A stretch of DNA of 64,000 bases, taken from Polytrichum commune (taxonomy: Eukaryota; Streptophyta; Polytrichopsida; Polytrichales; Polytrichaceae). The position numbers and the translations under genes are program-made. Below are positions 48,331 to 60,990 of this stretch, piece by piece. The notes below the pieces were generated by a model that ran no database searches, was not told the DNA's origin, and saw nothing but the letters and a program-made list of their open reading frames with translations. The stretch is from NCBI GenBank assembly GCA_950295325.1, contig OX485804.1:34164001-34228000 (forward strand), in the 5' to 3' direction. How positions within the stretch are numbered: position 1 is the stretch's first letter; every line of letters begins with the position of its first letter.

Positions 48331-51261
48331 TACCTCCACCTATTTTGCCGCACCAACTACAAATGTGAAGAACATATTCAATTCAATCGTAGCATCGAAA
48401 TCAAAATTTCACTTTAAATAAAGCTGGCCAAATAGGCACAACACTCGCTTATCATTGCATCCCTTAAAGTTTCATGGTATTATATGAGGAAGTATGGCTT
48501 TTTAGTTCAATTTTGCTTATTATGTCTGAAGTCATGTTTCTTTTTAGCTATCTTTTGGGGTTTTTTTCATTCTTCTTTGGAAATATACGTGTATAATATG
48601 CCAAAAATAGTGGTTGAAACTTCATTGGTTGAGTGATTCAAAGTTCATCACAAAGGGCATAAGCCATCTCCAACTTTTAGTTGTCAATGGAACTAGAGTA
48701 ACTTTGCCTAGGTATAAAGGTTCTTGCATGATATATAGACCTAAATGATATTGAAAACCAACAATTTAAAAAACTAAAAATTATAATAAAATCAACAATT
48801 GCGGCATGTATACACCCCTAAAGTGTCATAAATACATATTGGGACAAGGTTGGCATGTACACTTGGCAATGCTTGATGGTACATGTGACAATCATCACAT
48901 AATTTACAAAATCCACTATGACATACAATATCGATCACTAAGCCATTTGTCATTGGCTTAGTCATGCTAGTGTTGTATTCAAAGTCATTCTACAAACCAT
49001 GAAGGTCTAAATGTAACATGAGACAAAGTTGTTACATTACCAAAACGCAATGTTTAAGTACCATTGATGTCTCTATTGTATGTATCATATATCTTCCTAC
49101 ATGGTAAGGGTAGTATGATAGTTGGGAAAGTATGAAGCAAAGCTAAAACACTTCAATTTTTGTGAAGAATTTGTTGTGATGTTGGGAAGTGTTGGTGTAG
49201 TGAATGTGATGTGAGAGATCTTGGAGTTGAGCTCAAAATCCCTTCTTAGATTAGAGGCCATTTGATGTGTGATATCTAGTTTGTAAGCGTGTGTGGTGTG
49301 TGTACATAGATATAAGCATTCACATTCTTGTCCATTCAAATTGTATATATGCATATTGATTTGAAGATGACGCACACACATGACATATGCTTTATAAGGT
49401 TGAAGCCTTATTGTGGGAGACCTTCAACACTCAGATTTTGAGGTACTTGCAAATGCATGTGGACAAGAGAGCAAAAATCCTATACTAATTGAGAATTCGT
49501 GGAAAATTGCTATGAATCTCTCAACACAAAATACTTTTGCCCATAAATTGGCCATGTAGGCTCACCCATAGAAAACATTTTTGTTGCATAAAATATGCTT
49601 CCTACCACTCCCACACCAAAATCATACTTTGTGTGCTCATTTGCCCCAAATAAATCATACGAGAAACGTATGCAATAAATGAGTGCATCCATTTTCAAAT
49701 CATGTTACATGCCTTCATGAGATTAGTTGTTTGGTAGAGTCAATTCGGTCACATTCTAGGTTGAAGACAATTTTAGATGGTAGCAACTACTTAATGACGT
49801 TGACCGCCACATTTCAACCTTGAAGTAGGTGTTCCTTTATCAAAGGTGTTGATTTAAGATATGTCATGACCATCCACAATCTCCCTTGAACTTTGGCAAC
49901 TGAAAAGCATTGAATGTTATGTTGAGGGCATAATTACATATGCAAGGAGTATGCAAGGGCCGTTCTAGTGAAGAAAATTAAACTTCACCAATGTCGACAA
50001 TGTTTTGGATGGGACCAACCAACATTTTGGGTGGCCAAGCACTTTCATGTGGAGTAGAGGGGTCATCATGTGAGAAGGCAAATTCATCTCGTTGTTCAAC
50101 ATGCAAGTTGGAATGTGGTCGTCGACATATTTACCCATTAACTATTGGTTATTACACGAATAAATTTATTGAACTATACACAATGGTATTATAGAAAAAT
50201 GAACTATTTATTATTATTTATGATTGGCATGAACACAATGTCATCATATGAATATTAAACCCTATATGTAATATACAATAATATTTCTTTCACACCAACA
50301 TCTCTCTAGAATCTTCATTTTTTTTTGCTTGGATCAAGGTCAATTTGAATTTTAGAGTGGAGGAGTGGTCAACTTTCAAAGGAGCCCACCCTCCAAAAGA
50401 ATGGTAATAACCTTACTTTGAAGCTTGGTAAAAAAAAATGGACTTCCATTCACATCAATGCCAAATTGCACCAATATTATTTTTATTTTTTTAATAGTCG
50501 ACTCTCTTGAACTTCAACTTCCCGTAAAATTGGGTAGGCCACAGAAGCTATTCTCGTTCTCAGCCAAGCAATAATTCAACACACTCTCATGTAGATGGGA
50601 GGATGGTCAATGGTGTAGTTGTCACTAAAGTTGAAATAAAGTGTTGGTACTTTGGTACACTGATTATCCCAATTAGTGAGGGAGAGCTAATAGTGCACGT
50701 GGGAAATTAGTGAAGGTGATACTAAATTCCTTTACACTCTGAAATTAGTGCCACCAAAAGATTATGAAGCACTGTTCATCTTGGCATTAAAAAACTAAAA
50801 ATACTATTCATAGCAACACTATTCATTAAAAATAACAGCATCATTCATCCTAGCATTAACCACTAACAAGCATGTGTTGGCATATAACTTTTCTTGAAAT
50901 GTATGGTAAATGAGCATGTATTCACGAATTTAGTATCACTCAATATAAATTTCAGCCCTCACTAATTTTGAAATTGGGCAAAATAGTGTGTGTTTTTGGA
51001 ATTACTTCTACACACACTAATTGGGATAATTAGTGTAGTAAGTAGAAGTGATGTGAGGATAGACATGGCTATCAACTTCAACTGGTGCCAGCAGGTCAGT
51101 CTCATCAGTGCCCTTTCAGAATTGAATTGTGGCAGAAATACAATATACGCATCGTGGGAAGGATTTCGTGAATCGGTGAGTACTCTGAAGCCAAATTTGA
51201 GTATGATTTTGAAAGGTGTATTGATAGAAATCTACACACAATCAACCTTATTCAATTCTTA
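48331..51261. other. Gene-free AT-rich stretch
   Basis: No exon or complete element recognised; short frames on both strands lack domains. Confidence 0.5.
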
Positions 51262-51624
51262 GGGCCAGTTCACACTATGGCCAAACTTCGAGAGGAGAAG
51301 CGTTTGGACCAATGAAAATGCAGAAATGTCCAAAGTCCGTCCTCTTGGCCTTCACACTAGAGGCCGAAGTCCAAAGGATGTCGCCTCCAAAAGAGCCTAG
51401 GTGGCAACACTTTTAGGAAGTTATGGCGCCAAGAGTTCGGCCTCTCGAGCACAGTTTGGGTCGAGCAAAATGCTCGACCCAAACTTCCGTCGAGAGGCCG
51501 AACTTTTTTTCCATTAAAATATTCAAAATCTGACAATATACTTTTTCAGCTTCTCCTCTCGACATAATTTGGTCCAGAAAAGTGACGCTTCTCCTCTCGA
51601 CTTGGGCATAGTGTGAACCGGCCC
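51262..51624. mobile_element. PIF/Harbinger-like MITE, 363 bp, TTA target duplication
   Basis: The left end GGGCCAGTTCACACTATGGCC and the inverted right end (GGGCCGGTTCACACTATGCC read from the right) are flanked by TTA at 51259-51261 and 51625-51627. A second inner inverted pair, CGAGAGGAGAAGCG, extends the stem. Related in its ends to the elements at 12302, 15002 and 59962. Confidence 0.78.
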
Positions 51625-52408
51625 TTAGCCTATACAATGGAGCACCGATTGCAAGGGAGAGAGGGCATTAACGTATACGAGCATACCTCTCATCCATCCA
51701 ACAACAAAACTAGCCCTTTATAGGTTTGTTGTTGATTCATTTTACATGACTTTGAGTACATGACTTGGGGGCCTTCGAAGCTAATTTCGGTGTCTAATCA
51801 ATTGAAAAAGTAATGTTTTAGGACTTTTATGTTGGATGAATGAGAGATACACTCCTATACAATAATTCCTTCTCTTTGTTTGCAAGACACAATGAAGAAA
51901 TTTATCGCATGAAGAATTTTTGGTTTCCCTTGCAAGAAAGCATTCCAAAGGTACGTGAGCTTTATGTGGTCACTTTTCTTATTTGGGCACCTATGTTTGA
52001 GTGGTTTATGGCAAGGTTGAAAGTCAAGAACACACACTAAAAAGACATGTGTTGCGATAAGATTGGATTATTTACTCATGATATAGACGAGATTCTAGGT
52101 TCAATAGTCACACACAATTGGGGCACTCATCTATTCATTTCAATAGAAAGACAACCTTCAATGACTTTTCATAACTTCTGCATCACAATTCGGATTCCCA
52201 AAACTATGACAATAAATCTATGTGATTTGCAATTGCTGAGAGGATGAGACAATTCCCAAATCAATCCAACATGAAATTGTATGTGGAGTTGGAAGTGCCC
52301 ACAATAGAAGCACATCCTTGAAAGAGTGCATAATATTTGGGTTATTGGGAGATCCATTAATCAAGCAGTTGCTTGGGGGAACTCCCCAAATCCCATGAAG
52401 TAAAAAAA

Positions 52409-52435
52409 TATATATATATATAAACACACACACGT
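52409..52435 (+). repeat. AT/AC microsatellite
   Basis: A run of about six alternating AT dinucleotides followed by ACACACAC. No gene in the neighbourhood. Confidence 0.8.
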
Positions 52436-53588
52436 CAGCACACAATGAGGAAAGCTTAACTTAATTAAGGTAACCAAAACTCCCATAAGGCAGCCTCCCC
52501 CGAACCAGATTTGGAGGCTTAAGAAGCATGGCCTGCTTGAAAGGCCAAGCTCTGCCACACTGCACTTAATATATACTTGTCATTCTGTACGCCTGCAAGT
52601 ATCACTGACCAACTTTCATCTCTAGTAGCCTAGCAATGGGCAATGTAACTTTCACCTCCCGCCAATGCAAGGGAGAGACACGCCATATATTAGCTCACCT
52701 TAGTCTTGTTGTCGTGATTGCAAATCATAAAATATAATTTGAGACCGTAATGCACGGAGATTACCGAGAGTTACTTCGGTTTCTACCACCTAATATCACT
52801 CTCAGTAAACATGGTCAAACTTTCTTTCATCTCTCAAGGGCATTTTAGAATGATACCTAATATGTCTTTTATTACATACGTTCATCCTTGACTACACCTG
52901 TCAACAAAGAAAATACCTTCATTCATTACTCAAATGATTTTGTGAGAGCCTATGCCCTCATTTCAAAACTCGTATCCGTAGGATTTAGTATGAGTAGACA
53001 AATTGAGTAAGTTCAAAAAGACATTGACAGCATATAATGAGCCAATATCCCAACGAGTGCGGTATGCACGAAAGACATGTTAGGTTTTACTAGAGTCATT
53101 TCTAAGTGAGTCTCCGGTCCTGCATGTTTGTCGCTTCTGTACTCAACTCCTGACTCACCACATATTCAGCTAAATGTGCACTCTAGGGCCCACCCATGGT
53201 ACTTGGTGGAGTGCAAATAACTACAATAGATGCTGCCGGATGATTCATTCCTAGAGCCAAAATGCATTGACAATAGTTGAGGGTTTAGAAGTGTTCGTGC
53301 AAAAAGGTCCAATAATCTCTTACTAGATGACAAATATCTTTTCCTATACGAAACTGGTCACTGGTGTCAATGTGATTGTATTGCAATATAGCTTCTATGC
53401 AAATATTATTATCGTGACATAGGTAGCACAATTACTGAAAAGGTCAGATAATAGGTATGACAAAGCCTAGTAGTTTCTCAGTACACATCCATTATACAAA
53501 ACCATTTGACAATGGAGATGGCACATTCTATTTTTTGGGCTTTGAAATCAAATCGGGTTACATACGAGAAGCTTTATAATGAGCAGAA

Positions 53589-53909
53589 ATGTCATTGCAA
53601 TTACAAGAGCTTGAGATGGAAAGTACTACTATCTCAAAAGTAACTCCTGATAAATGGACAGTCGTTGGGTTTCTCACCCTAATGTCCAATAGTATGTATA
53701 TATATACGATTGAAGCAGAGTATAGGGTGCTTGGAAGGACACTGGTCCAGGTTATGCATGTTATGTGTGCACACCGTGGATGCCTACTTACAAAGAGTTT
53801 CTTGTTGAGAGAACTTCAACCAGCTCAACCTTCATGGAGTTCCAGATTCTCCATCAGGACGGTCTGTAATTCTGCATCAATCAATTACAAGAGATCAGAA
53901 ATTGCTTAA
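53589..53909 (+). pseudogene. Possible Copia retrotransposon RNase H remnant
   Basis: The 106-aa frame contains TIEAEYRVLGRTLVQVM, similar to the STTEAEYRAL motif at the start of the Copia RNase H segment. The upstream GFLTLMSNS is only loosely like the expected preceding sequence. The rest of the polyprotein is absent. Weak, short match. Confidence 0.3.
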
Positions 53910-54486
53910 CTGGCAATGCCATGGTTGAGATTTGTTGAGACAACAGTCTACCTTGATACAATACTACAATACATGCTTCACACAAAAACCTTCACAAAGA
54001 TAGAGATATACTACTTTGTACAATATTTCAATGCACTCAAGATATACTCTCAAGAAACTGCATTTGTATGCATGCATGTTAATTGACTTCAGTTGACAAC
54101 ACTTTTACAAATGAGACCAGATCCTTAGCATGAACCTGTGATTATTGAGCTTAAATGAAAGAATGAAATTCTGAACCTGAACCAGCCTGAAGGATTGAGG
54201 CTGGCCTCCACTTTGAAATCACGTTCCGATGTGGCACCCGCGCAGAACTTTCTTTTGCTCAAGAGAGGCAATGATTATTCATGAGAGTTTCATCACTTTC
54301 CCTCCCATTGCAATGCAATATGCAACCTAAACTTTTGACAGACGACCCTCTGGTAACATATACAACTGGAAGGAATACCTCACTAACCCGTTAAGGGACA
54401 TAATTGAATCAATTTGAAGGGTAACTGTGTTAATCATCTACCTCTGAACTACAATAAATCCATTAATTAAATGAGCCTAGTCCTGT

Positions 54487-57400
54487 TCACTGCAACAATG
54501 GGATGTCCTCAGATTTCACTGATTGAAGTGAACGATTCTCGTCGAGTGATGGGTGCTGTCTAATTCTGAAATACACTGGAGGTGGCATCTCAAAGAGTGT
54601 AACATCGGGGTACTTAAATGATTCATCATCATCACTAAGCCCTTCACTTCCACCTTCATGGGATCTTTCATAGTCACTTCCATCAGTACTGTGGTGGTCT
54701 CCATTCATAGGTTCATACAAATCTCCATCCACCCGTCCACCAAATATGGGTTTGAGGTAGACTTTATCGATCCATTTGAAAAGGCGATGAGGAGTTGAAC
54801 GAACACGGCCTCTTCCTTCAAGGATCTCCACCCGTCCACGGTGACCAAGTATAGGTACATTTTCGGTTGTCATCAAATCGGGTGTTAGCCCAAGACCTTT
54901 AACCATTGGACCGGTTGCAATTCCAAAGATAAGCGTCGTAGTCACAACAATGAAAAGGGTGGTAGTCTCAATTGCACTATTCTTTGTAGGCATGTTAACA
55001 CAAAGAGCATATGCGATAGGCCCATGTAGCCCACACATCCACATCATCACCTTCATCTGGTTTGAAATAGGCCATGTCCTGCACAAGTTTCTTGCACTAG
55101 AAAAATGAGAATCAATACATCGATACACCAGAAATGCTTGAAATTTTTAAGATCCTGTTGATGCTAATTCCTCCATGTTGATGCTTGAAACACTTATTAA
55201 ACTGGGAACCTTGACCCACACTCAATCCAGGCACAGCTGAAGGAAATTCCAATAATAGTAAGGCCCTTAAAGGTAAGAAAGCCAATGGAACCACAACACA
55301 CAACATTGATACAAGACGAGTGAATTTGCCATCTACCTTCCTTTATTGGCAAGCCATGAAAGTGGAAAAATATTGATGGCCCGAGAAAGAAGGCAGAGAG
55401 GAATTGCTGATATGAGGAGACCTGCATCCAGGTGATGTTGCAGAAATATCACCTGCAGGACAAATATGAAGCTTTGTCATCATTAGCAGATGAATTGAAA
55501 GGAAAGACAGTTGAATGAAGTCCTCAGACGTGCATGGTACAAGGAGTCTTGCTGTTTCTTAGAAAAGCGCACTCCTAGAAGACATAATTGAAAAGGAGGA
55601 GCCACAACATGATATTAAAAGAAGAAGCAAGTGTCTCCCTATATAGTACAGTTGAACACCTTCAATCTACATAATAGTTCAATAGGTCTTTCATTACCTG
55701 CATTCCCAGATAAGCGAAAACAAAGACCTCTGCCATAAAAGCAAGTGCTTCGAATGCATACTTGGAGCTGATTTTGGAGGTTTGTGATGTATTGTAGTAA
55801 CCGTAATGGGAGTTGCAAATGCCACAAAAGAAAAGAGCCATAATCCCAGAAAGGCCCATAAGATCTGCCATTGCATATGCAATGTAAGCTGACAGCATAA
55901 TGAACACCAGTTCAAACTTGCAAAACTCGTACTTAGAGTCAACATTCTTCAGAATGAGCGCACAGATTAAGGAGACTCCAAAACCAAGGCCAATGGATGC
56001 GATGCTTATCACACAAAATTGCACTGCAAATGGATCCACAAAAAAAGCTTCAGTTTAAAACCTTACAGCCTTGATCTGTTGCCCTCTGATCGAACTCTTC
56101 GATCTGAACAATATCAACAATCAAAAACCTACTAATATAGAAGACACAGGCACTGCATCAGAGCTCGTTCATGATTACAATGTTGTGATAATGAGGTGGA
56201 AATTACCATGCCTCAGTGTCAAAGAAATGAGAAACTCTGAGCACCTTTATAACTTCATCACTACTGTAGCTATGTCAATTGAACACATTCTAGTCAAGAA
56301 AAAGCTCAATTGAAAGGAGGATACCAATTGCAATCCCAATTGTTCCAAAAGTGAAGTCTTGATTCAGGAAGGTTTCCTATACATAGAACAGCAAAAAGTT
56401 AGTGATCTGTAAAATGCTTCCAGAGTGTGCCGCCCACTGTCGTCTTGTTAAAACAACCATGTGATATATGTGTTGATATAAAATACTAGAAGATAGTTAT
56501 AACAAAGGTCACAGAATTTAAAGTATTGAGATGTAGGATAACTAAATTAGATTTTGAATCTCACAAATGTGTGGAATAGGACAATGGCTACTGCATCGTT
56601 CACAGGGCTTTCACCAAAGACCAAATTGTATAATGCACTTGGTACAGAAATGTCTGCACATGAGAAGGAAAAAAAAACACAAAAGGTCAATACCAGGGTA
56701 ATCCTGCACAATAAAGAGTCACGTTTCATGCAATGACAATTATAACTACAAATAATATGGCACAACAAATATATAGTAATAAGTATTTCTAGTTTGTTGA
56801 TTTTGCTCGGATATTCAAGGAGGTGCTTTATTTGATGCAGACACTTTATGTATGATTAATTATAAAATTCTGAACCAATTATGATACTACTTAAAATTGC
56901 CACAAGACACAAAGTCTTGATTAATAAATACCTTGAAAGATTGAAAGTGTTCCAATCGGATCAATTGCAGATATAAGAGATCCAAACATCAAGGATTCCA
57001 GTAGGGGTGACTCAGTACTCATGTGGGTAATGAGACCTGCAAGGACCAGAAAGTATGTGCATAGCCCATACACAAGAGCTGAAATGATCGTCCCCACAAC
57101 TGCAAATAGCACTATGGTTGTAAAATTTTGAAAAAAGTCCTGCAGCAGAAACACCAAAGGTAAGTGAGATTAGTTGACAATATCCTCCCTTCACTTGAAA
57201 ACCCTTCAAAGGTAAGCTAGACAACAGAGATAACTGACTCAAATTAAACAAGCACAGGAAGAGGTAGTCAGCCAGTTCACCTTCTTTTTGAGTGAATAGC
57301 CAGCATTGAAGATGATGATAGGTAGGAGTCCATAAAAAAACACTAGAGGATCGAACCTCAGGGTCTTGCCATCAAACCCAAACTTCGAGATACAACCAAA

Positions 57401-58112
57401 TACCATTCCAAGAAGCAACGCTGAGGCTATTCCCAACCCCAACCCCAACCCATTTTGCATCATAGGTTAAACCACCATGACAAATCCTGAGTTTGGCAGC
57501 AAGTAAGAAATATACTTTAATCAAGTTTCTACAAACATACAAGGCAACTTGTAGAAAATGTCCATACATATCTCCATAGGCTTGTTCCAATTTTCATTAT
57601 GGAGATGAGACAATGATCAAAATTCTCGATCTCATTTTCTTCTCCTTTAAAATCTAATGTTAGTTACCCCATGACCACCGTTCTCTGATAGTCACTGGCA
57701 AGATCTCCTTGCAGTTGACGCAAACTACCTCAGATATGTTTGCACTTCAATTTACAAAGGATTAAACACATACACAACAAGGACAGTGTGCATGTGTATT
57801 TGTATAGATGCATATTGTGAAGATGTAAAAGTTCCAAAGGCAGTTGGATAGTAGTCAGCACATTGAATATGATTGATTTTCCCACATCTATGCCCCTCAT
57901 GGGTTCATGATCAATTCAGCCTGAAATTTTTGGTCCTCAAAATTGACTTAAGGATTGCAGTGAGAGACAGTGACAGAAAGAGAATGGCATGTACCAGATT
58001 CAGGTAGGTAGATGAAGTGAAATTTCTTGGTGAGGTATGCAGCAAACATGCAGAGGAGCATGAGGAAACTGCACAAGAGTGCGTCCACTGACCCAACATT
58101 TTCCTCTGCCAT
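54487..58112 (-). CDS. CPA1 Na+(K+)/H+ exchanger, NHE8/NHX-like, 8 exons
   Basis: Integral membrane antiporter expected to exchange Na+ or K+ for H+ across Golgi/endosomal membranes. Exons on the minus strand: 58112-57995, 57426-57281, 57139-56932, 56653-56565, 56376-56325, 56023-55698, 55452-55337, 55078-54487. They give 548 aa with all introns GT/AG. About 11-12 hydrophobic segments fill residues 10-400, followed by an acidic, Ser-rich cytosolic tail. Family signatures: LLPIIIFNAGY near the amiloride-site region, FGSLISAIDP (Asp148), FGESPVNDAVAIVL (Asn176-Asp177), SGIMALFFCGI and RAINIFPLSWLAN. The last two, and FKWIDKVYLKPIF in the tail, recall animal NHE8 more than plant vacuolar NHX1. 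Odd: the usual GLRGAIxFAL helix reads GLHGPIAYAL, so the conserved Arg is His370; LLPPI reads LLPII; and Pro174 follows FGES. The start is the first ATG in frame with the first helix. Confidence 0.92.
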
Positions 58113-58253
58113 TGCGTTACTTCCACTTCACAAAACTCCTCCCTTGGTTCAAATATCCACAACCATGCTAAACCAGAGTCACTCACTCTTCCACGTCCTC
58201 AGATCAATCTCAAAGCCCAAATTTGTGTAACTTCCAAACCGAGCCCTAAAAAC

Positions 58254-59753
58254 CCTAAAATCAAAAAACCCCTTGCCTCCTAATTACCACCTTTAACCAC
58301 AAATTTCATAAATCACTCCTAACTCGCCAAAATTGTGTCCTGAATTGCAACACACAGACCACACCGTCTGCCTAATCCCTTTTCTTTCCGCTCGATTGCT
58401 CCCAGGCTTGCATTGAGCGCTCTGGTCGAGCCTGTGTAACAGTAAACAACAACTTGAGACATATTCTCACTTCTTCCAATGCTTCAGAAGGATGAATACC
58501 AAGAGGCCATTGGGATTGCTATCTCACTGAAACCCTAGAGAAGATTGCAATGAGCCATGATCGAATGTCATTGGCTCTTGTGGATGAGTGAGTGAAGGCT
58601 TTAAATTCTCTATTTGCTAAATAATAATATCTTGGAACTCTCTATTTAATGCTTAGCTAACTTAATGTATAATCAAATGCCATTCAACCCTTCGAAAAAA
58701 ACACCCTGTACTGTCAATTGATCTTTTAATTAACAGGACTGAAAGATAGATTTACCTGAAACAAACGTTTATTGTTGTTGCCATCCCATATGGTCACATG
58801 ACGATCATCACATGACACCAGTGGCAAGTGTCCCAGTCTGCAAACAAACATTCCACATAACTCAGCATGAAGTAATAGAAATATTAGAAGCAATAACAGA
58901 GATGACAGTACTCCACCACCAATATACCAAAAAACACATTAACCTCATTGGCAGCACAGCCTTTTCTTCTATGCTCAGGACACGTGATGATGGTTCACAA
59001 ATTCAGCTTACAGCTCTCTCCGTCACTTGGAACCAAACATTAACTATTAACTATTGCAAGAAGGAACTTCAGACAAAACGCATGAAGACGTAGAAATTCA
59101 ATCCAACCTGCTCCAAAACAAATTACAATTTCAAATATACCATTCAGGATTTGTACAATAATTTCCAGCTGTTTATATCGAAAGTGGATTGAAAAATTTG
59201 ACATTGAGACACTCGACTCGAACAGAATTTGTTTGGTTAAGGTAAAGGCCACCATAGCCAGCTCGACCTAATGCCTCTTATCTCCGGAGCTTGAATTTCG
59301 TCAAAGAATCACAACTCAAATTTTCAAATCCACATCAAGATTTCCGATACGCTTCTACTTTTCGAATGTTCAGATAGTAATTCCAATTCATGTCACAGAA
59401 ACCCCAGACTCCAATTGCACATCTCAGTATCCACATTCTGAAATGAACAACGTGTAAAATGGGGCTCCAAAAAGCCACGAAAATACAATCTCGAGAAATT
59501 TCAGAGTGAGAATACGAAATTGTGATGATGCCATACATAGCGAGCCTTGCGCCAGAGCCAAGAACAAAGTCCCTCCGACCTGCATTGCATTTTTGGTCCG
59601 ACCAAAAAACAGAATTCTCTTCGAATTGAAAAATAAATAAATAAAAGCAGACTAGCTGGGAGACTTACCGCTTACAAACTACTGTGAGCATGTATTCACG
59701 GCGCTTGCATCTGCTCATGGCGATGGCGAATGAGCGAGCGATGGATCCGCCAT
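58254..59753 (-). promoter_or_regulatory. Probable 5' leader, with intron, of the exchanger gene
   Basis: On the minus strand a strong donor (GCG/GTAAGT, intron starting at 59668) follows a CpG-richer stretch (about 59880-59669). That stretch contains two short upstream ORFs, one starting at 59753 (12 codons) and one at 59718. A T-rich tract ending in TTTTAG gives a good acceptor at 58255, just upstream of the exchanger ATG (58112). The leader next to the ATG contains AGGGTTTTTAGGG, a telo-box-like sequence common in plant 5' leaders. A 5' UTR intron of about 1.4 kb is inferred. Alternatively the 59.7-kb exon starts a separate small gene: an acceptor at about 59582 would extend it by a short ORF. 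Confidence 0.4.
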
Positions 59754-59961
59754 AGCTGCCTCGCTACAACCAACTCATCTCAGTCGATCCCCAAGCTTGA
59801 CATCTACCTACCCGGATACCCGGAAGATACCTGGGGAATACCCTGCCTCTGAACCTCCAAGTGGCGCCATGTAGGTTGAACGTGAGCACTGAGAACGTTG
59901 GGCATTTTGGGTCCCCACATCCAAATTCGATTCATTTAATAAGTAACGTATATGGGTCTTA

Positions 59962-60539
59962 GGGCCACTTCACACATGGGCCACGAGCCGTGACCTTGTA
60001 ATGGTGAGGACCCTTCACTCTCATCCAAAGGCTGTACCATGGGTGTTGGGAAAGTTGTTTTATGTACTCACGGGCCCTCAAGTATAGTGTGAAGTGAGAA
60101 TGGACCATGTTGCGGGACCATTGCATATTTTGTTGGCGGAAATAGAGGGGAGGATTTGGTTTCATATAATATGTTTCCAACTCTATCAATTTAAGAGAAT
60201 TACTTGGTGTTGTTTGTCTGTCCTGGAATCTATCATGGAATTTGTTCTTGAATATGCCATGTAATCTATCTTGTTGGAAAAGAAAAAAATTAAATCATGG
60301 TCTCCCGGAACTTGTGTCATGCCCACCTCTTGGAGGTGGGTCTGACACAAATTCTAGTAGACCATGCACCCTTATCCACAACTTGCCATGTAGACTTTTC
60401 ATCCATGAACTTTTCTTTGGGCCTTTATACCTTCACCTCATACTATGAAGTGAATTTGGACGGTCTCCCACTTTTTGACCAATGAGAGCTCTTACATTGA
60501 CATGGTCATGGGCCTTCAGCCTTGTGTGTGAAGTGGCCC
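59962..60539. mobile_element. PIF/Harbinger-like MITE, 578 bp, TTA target duplication
   Basis: The left end is GGGCCACTTCACACATGGGCC and the right end is its inverted counterpart (GTGTGTGAAGTGGCCC). TTA flanks both ends (59959-59961, 60540-60542). It lies upstream of the exchanger gene's putative first exon. Its right edge abuts a dispersed repeat also found at 11.25-11.74 kb. Confidence 0.75.
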
Positions 60540-60540
60540 T

Positions 60541-60990
60541 TAACCCCTAAACGCTTAAGCCTTCACATTCCATTTTCAGGCATTTCCAGTGCTGGCAATT
60601 TCTATTATGTAGCAAAATAGACTTTTTTTTATTGGCATTCAGCTATAGGGTCGTGAACTAGATTGCCTTATAATTCTACTCTGAAAATTCGAAGTCAATT
60701 GGACCACATTTGCTAGGTTAATTTGTCATATGAAAAGGGCTTCATCCGAGGAGGAGCTAGAGAAAACTCCGAATTTAATTGTTTCATGACCCTTTTGATC
60801 ATGCCACAAATTTTAGAAAGTCGGAAACTTTGTCAAAATATGTTATGTGGATGGCAAATAAGTTACTCCCAAAATTTTAGGGTTTTTTGAGCAAATCTAG
60901 ATGAAGTTCGTCACCCTTAAAGTTGGAGGAGCCAAATGAGGTCATTTTGGGAGAATTCCCCTTTTTCATGGAGCAAACAACATGTGCACT
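60541..60990. repeat. Dispersed repeat, second copy
   Basis: Diverged direct copy of 11250-11735. It begins immediately at the right edge of the PIF-like MITE at 59962 and ends at ACAACATGTGCAC. The shared association with PIF-like ends at both loci suggests the repeat and MITE moved or were copied together. Confidence 0.6.

Larger units (their letters stand above)
51628..54486. other. Gene-free stretch and 3' flank of the exchanger gene
   Basis: The part nearest 54486 should hold the exchanger 3' UTR. The remainder contains the weak Copia-like remnant at 53589 and otherwise no identified feature. Confidence 0.5.

Noticed and set aside
54516-54704. 62-aa minus-strand ORF in the exchanger last exon
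   Set aside because: Alternate frame inside the coding tail.
57911-58186. 91-aa minus-strand ORF overlapping the exchanger start
   Set aside because: Different frame from the antiporter. The exchanger frame gives a hydrophobic helix followed by the PESA motif across a good splice junction.
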